Shown here: one piece after another, positions 5,171-7,004 of the stretch
Numbering within the stretch: position 1 is the stretch's first letter
How the letters are laid out: the number at the start of each line of letters is the position of its first letter
NCBI GenBank assembly: GCA_003156695.1
Contig: PMHN01000121.1
Location: forward strand, 1-7,004
Length of the DNA: 7,004 nt
Source: Gammaproteobacteria bacterium
Lineage (GTDB): Bacteria > Pseudomonadota > Gammaproteobacteria > Steroidobacterales > Steroidobacteraceae
Reading direction: 5' to 3'
The notes under the pieces: generated by a model
The model's database searches: none
The model's input: the letters and a program-made list of their open reading frames with translations, nothing else
What the model was told of the DNA's origin: nothing
Made by a program: the position numbers and the translations under genes

Positions 5171-6526
5171 ACTTCCAGGCGAACCTTTCTGCAGACGACC
5201 GGCGCTCACCAGTTCTCACGACTGGCGATGGTCGGTTTACTGGTGCATGCACTGGCCGGCTGCGGCGATCGGGCGAGGCTACCGGTGAGCGCCGGGTTCG
5301 GGCCACACCCGGTCTTGCCGGCTCCGCATCCGACACGCTTCCCGACTATCAACTTTGCCCATGCGGTCGGCTGGCCAGCCGGCGCAACCCCGACGCCCGC
5401 GCCGGGACTGGCGGTGAGCGCATATGCAACCGGACTCGTTCACCCGCGCTGGCTGCATGTGCTGCCGAACGGCGACGTCCTGGTCGCCGAGAGCGATGCG
5501 CCCGCCACCCCCGCTGACAAGCGCGGGGTCGGGGACTGGGTGGAGGAACGTGTCATGAAATATGTCGGCGCCGGAACGCCGAGCGCCGATCGCATCACGC
5601 TGCTGCGTGGCATGGGGGCCAACGGTGTTGCCCAGACGCGCAGTGTCTTTCTTCAGGGGCTGCATTCTCCTTTCGGTATGGCGCTAGTGGGCTCGAATTT
5701 CTACGTCGCGAACACCGACGCGGTGGTCCGCTTCTCGTACACCCCTGGTTACATGCACCTCACGGCGCCAGGCGTCAAAGTGCTCGACCTTCCAGCGGAC
5801 CCGGAGGGCCACTGGACGCGGGACCTGCTCGCAAGCCCCGACGGCGCGCGTCTCTATGTGACCGTCGGATCCGACAGCAACATCGGCGAACACGGCATGC
5901 ACAAGGAAGTCGGCCGCGCGGCGGTTTACGAGATCGATCTTCCTACCGGTCACTCGCGCATCTACGCGTCGGGTCTGCGCAATCCCAACGGGCTGGCCTG
6001 GGAGCCGCATAGCGGTGCGCTGTGGGCAGCGGTAAACGAGCGCGACGAGCTCGGGAGCGACCTGGTTCCTGACTATATGACGTCGCTCAAGGACGGCGGC
6101 TTCTACGGCTGGCCTTACAGTTACTACGGCCAGCACGTCGATGAGCGCGTTACACCGTCGCGAGCGGATCTGGTGGCGAGCGCAATCGTGCCCGACTACG
6201 CGCTCGGCGCTCACACTGCCTCCCTCGGGCTCGCGTTCTACGAGAGTGATGCGTTGCCAGGCAAGTACCGGGGCGGCGCATTCATCGGCCAGCACGGCTC
6301 CTGGAATCGAAATCCACGCAGTGGCTACAAGGTGATCTTTGTGCCCTTCGCCGACGGCCGACCCGCAGGCATGCCCGAGGACGTGCTCACCGGGTTTCTG
6401 AGCGCGAACGGTCAGGCATTTGGCAGGCCGGTGGGCGTCGCGGTTGACCGCGCCGGAGCGTTATTGGTGGCGGACGATGTCGGCAACGTCGTGTGGCGGG
6501 TGACGAGCCATCAATCACTGAAGTAA
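5168..6526 (+). CDS. Tat-exported lipoprotein, PQQ-type sorbosone/aldose sugar dehydrogenase family
   Basis: This 452-residue protein is predicted to fold as a six-bladed beta-propeller of the sorbosone dehydrogenase/soluble aldose dehydrogenase group, whose members oxidise sugars or aldehydes in the periplasm using PQQ. The N-terminus carries a twin-arginine motif SRRTFLQ (3-9), a hydrophobic core (19-30) and a lipobox L29-A-G-C32. It is therefore probably exported folded and lipid-anchored. A Pro/Ala-rich linker (about 33-80) precedes the propeller. Family motifs are GHWTRDL (214-220), [11 protein letters not shown] (233-243), [10 protein letters not shown] (269-278; the R-N pair matches pocket residues of known glucose dehydrogenases), [14 protein letters not shown] (290-303), [14 protein letters not shown] (310-323), [12 protein letters not shown] (347-358), GQHGSWNR (374-381) and GRPVGVAVD (419-427). 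The frame is intact. No PQQ-biosynthesis or cytochrome partner gene is in the window, so substrate and electron acceptor are unknown. The gene is probably transcribed alone. Confidence 0.93.
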   Translation: MTSRRTFLQTTGAHQFSRLAMVGLLVHALAGCGDRARLPVSAGFGPHPVLPAPHPTRFPTINFAHAVGWPAGATPTPAPGLAVSAYATGLVHPRWLHVLPNGDVLVAESDAPATPADKRGVGDWVEERVMKYVGAGTPSADRITLLRGMGANGVAQTRSVFLQGLHSPFGMALVGSNFYVANTDAVVRFSYTPGYMHLTAPGVKVLDLPADPEGHWTRDLLASPDGARLYVTVGSDSNIGEHGMHKEVGRAAVYEIDLPTGHSRIYASGLRNPNGLAWEPHSGALWAAVNERDELGSDLVPDYMTSLKDGGFYGWPYSYYGQHVDERVTPSRADLVASAIVPDYALGAHTASLGLAFYESDALPGKYRGGAFIGQHGSWNRNPRSGYKVIFVPFADGRPAGMPEDVLTGFLSANGQAFGRPVGVAVDRAGALLVADDVGNVVWRVTSHQSLK

Positions 6527-6611
6527 AGCCGCCTGGCGCCCCTCGCACCACCAACTATCCCCCTGACGGTAAAGTTTCCACAGCAGCCAATGACCAAATG
6601 ACGCACTCAGC

Positions 6612-7004
6612 ATGCTCTGGATCCTGATCTCGCTGTTTTTCTTAGGGTGTGCGTTCCACGAAGTCTACTCGAGCATCGTCGCGCCGGCCGGCTTCGATTC
6701 CCCCCGCCCACTCTATAAGCCCTACCTCGCTTTGGTGCTTGCGTTAGCCGTGCTGTTCGCCTGGCCCGCGGTTCATGCCTGGCATTTTCAACGGTTCTTA
6801 TCCGGCAAAGCCACCGAACTGGCCGACAACCACCGCGCCAAAGTTCATTGCAACACTGTCTTCGATACCATGCTCGACCCTGAGATGCTGTTCGCCGGCC
6901 ACGCCAATCCGCGAACTGGAGAAATCGCCATCCAACATCCATGGTGCGACACCCTGAGGTCGTACCTGAATCATCCTGAGCGCGCAACCCGCCAGGAACT
7001 CGAG
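6612..7004 (+). CDS. Uncharacterised membrane protein, N-terminal part; 3' end outside window
   Basis: An open frame of 131 codons starts at ATG 6612 and runs through the right edge without a stop. An in-frame TGA at 6591 leaves this ATG as the first one available. No clear Shine-Dalgarno sequence is seen. The N-terminus is hydrophobic (residues 2-15, LWILISLFFLGCAF), and a second hydrophobic segment spans about 38-57 (YLALVLALAVLFAWPAVHAW). Next comes a soluble part with C80 (KVHCNTVF) and C112 (HPWCDTLRSYL). The spacing of these cysteines, the G-x-I/A strand between them, and the C-x-x-L-x-x-Y-L helix recall a family of small secreted or anchored hypothetical proteins. In that family a His-Glu-x-x-His-like motif follows downstream. 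That resemblance is from memory and the decisive part lies outside the window, so no function is assigned. C13 is preceded by F-L-G, which is a poor lipobox. Confidence 0.7.
   Translation, partial: MLWILISLFFLGCAFHEVYSSIVAPAGFDSPRPLYKPYLALVLALAVLFAWPAVHAWHFQRFLSGKATELADNHRAKVHCNTVFDTMLDPEMLFAGHANPRTGEIAIQHPWCDTLRSYLNHPERATRQELE

Noticed and set aside
4791..5336. Minus-strand open frame of 181 codons across the gap before the dehydrogenase gene
   Set aside because: It overlaps the 3' end of the lipoprotein gene and the signal peptide of the dehydrogenase. Its product is Arg/Ser/Pro-rich with no recognisable motif, typical of antisense frames.
6607..6987. Minus-strand open frame of 126 codons at the right edge
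   Set aside because: The plus-strand frame from 6612 has a start, membrane segments and natural composition. The minus-strand product is Arg-rich and unstructured-looking.

Overview
The window reads as an ordinary stretch of high-GC (roughly 60%) chromosome from a member of the Pseudomonadota, most likely a gammaproteobacterium or betaproteobacterium. That placement rests on the GuaA C-terminus, the Crp/Fnr subfamily and general codon use, and it is inference. All supported genes lie on the + strand and are separated by gaps of 85 to 280 bases. They look like separate transcription units, not a tight operon. I see no tRNA, rRNA, CRISPR array, insertion sequence or phage gene.

Layout: (1) 1-528 is the last third of guaA (GMP synthase), cut by the left edge. 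(2) 714-1439 encodes an atypical Crp/Fnr-family regulator. Its start is a GTG behind a strong Shine-Dalgarno sequence, and its leader can form two hairpins. (3) 1440-1663 is a regulatory gap with a near-consensus CRP-type palindrome and a 13-base AT-rich palindrome. (4) 1664-3754 encodes a 696-residue REC-PAS-GGDEF-EAL protein. Its cyclase and phosphodiesterase motifs are both intact, but its receiver domain is degenerate. (5) 4033-4887 encodes an uncharacterised lipoprotein with a proline-rich stalk and two similar Cys-containing modules. (6) 4888-5167 is a structured gap. (7) 5168-6526 encodes a Tat-exported lipoprotein of the PQQ-type sorbosone/aldose sugar dehydrogenase family. (8) 6612 to the right edge is the start of an unrecognised membrane protein with two hydrophobic segments.

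How the parts may work together: the best-supported link is regulatory. A Crp/Fnr-type gene sits just upstream of a c-di-GMP turnover enzyme, with a CRP-like site between them. The two downstream lipoproteins both belong to the cell envelope, one as a periplasm-facing oxidoreductase and one of unknown function. Nothing in the sequence ties them to c-di-GMP beyond proximity and a weak second CRP-like site.

I found no clear new system. The points most worth checking are the duplicated-module lipoprotein, the degenerate receiver on a fully intact dual c-di-GMP enzyme, the CRP-like site, and the interleaved complementary arms upstream of the dehydrogenase gene.
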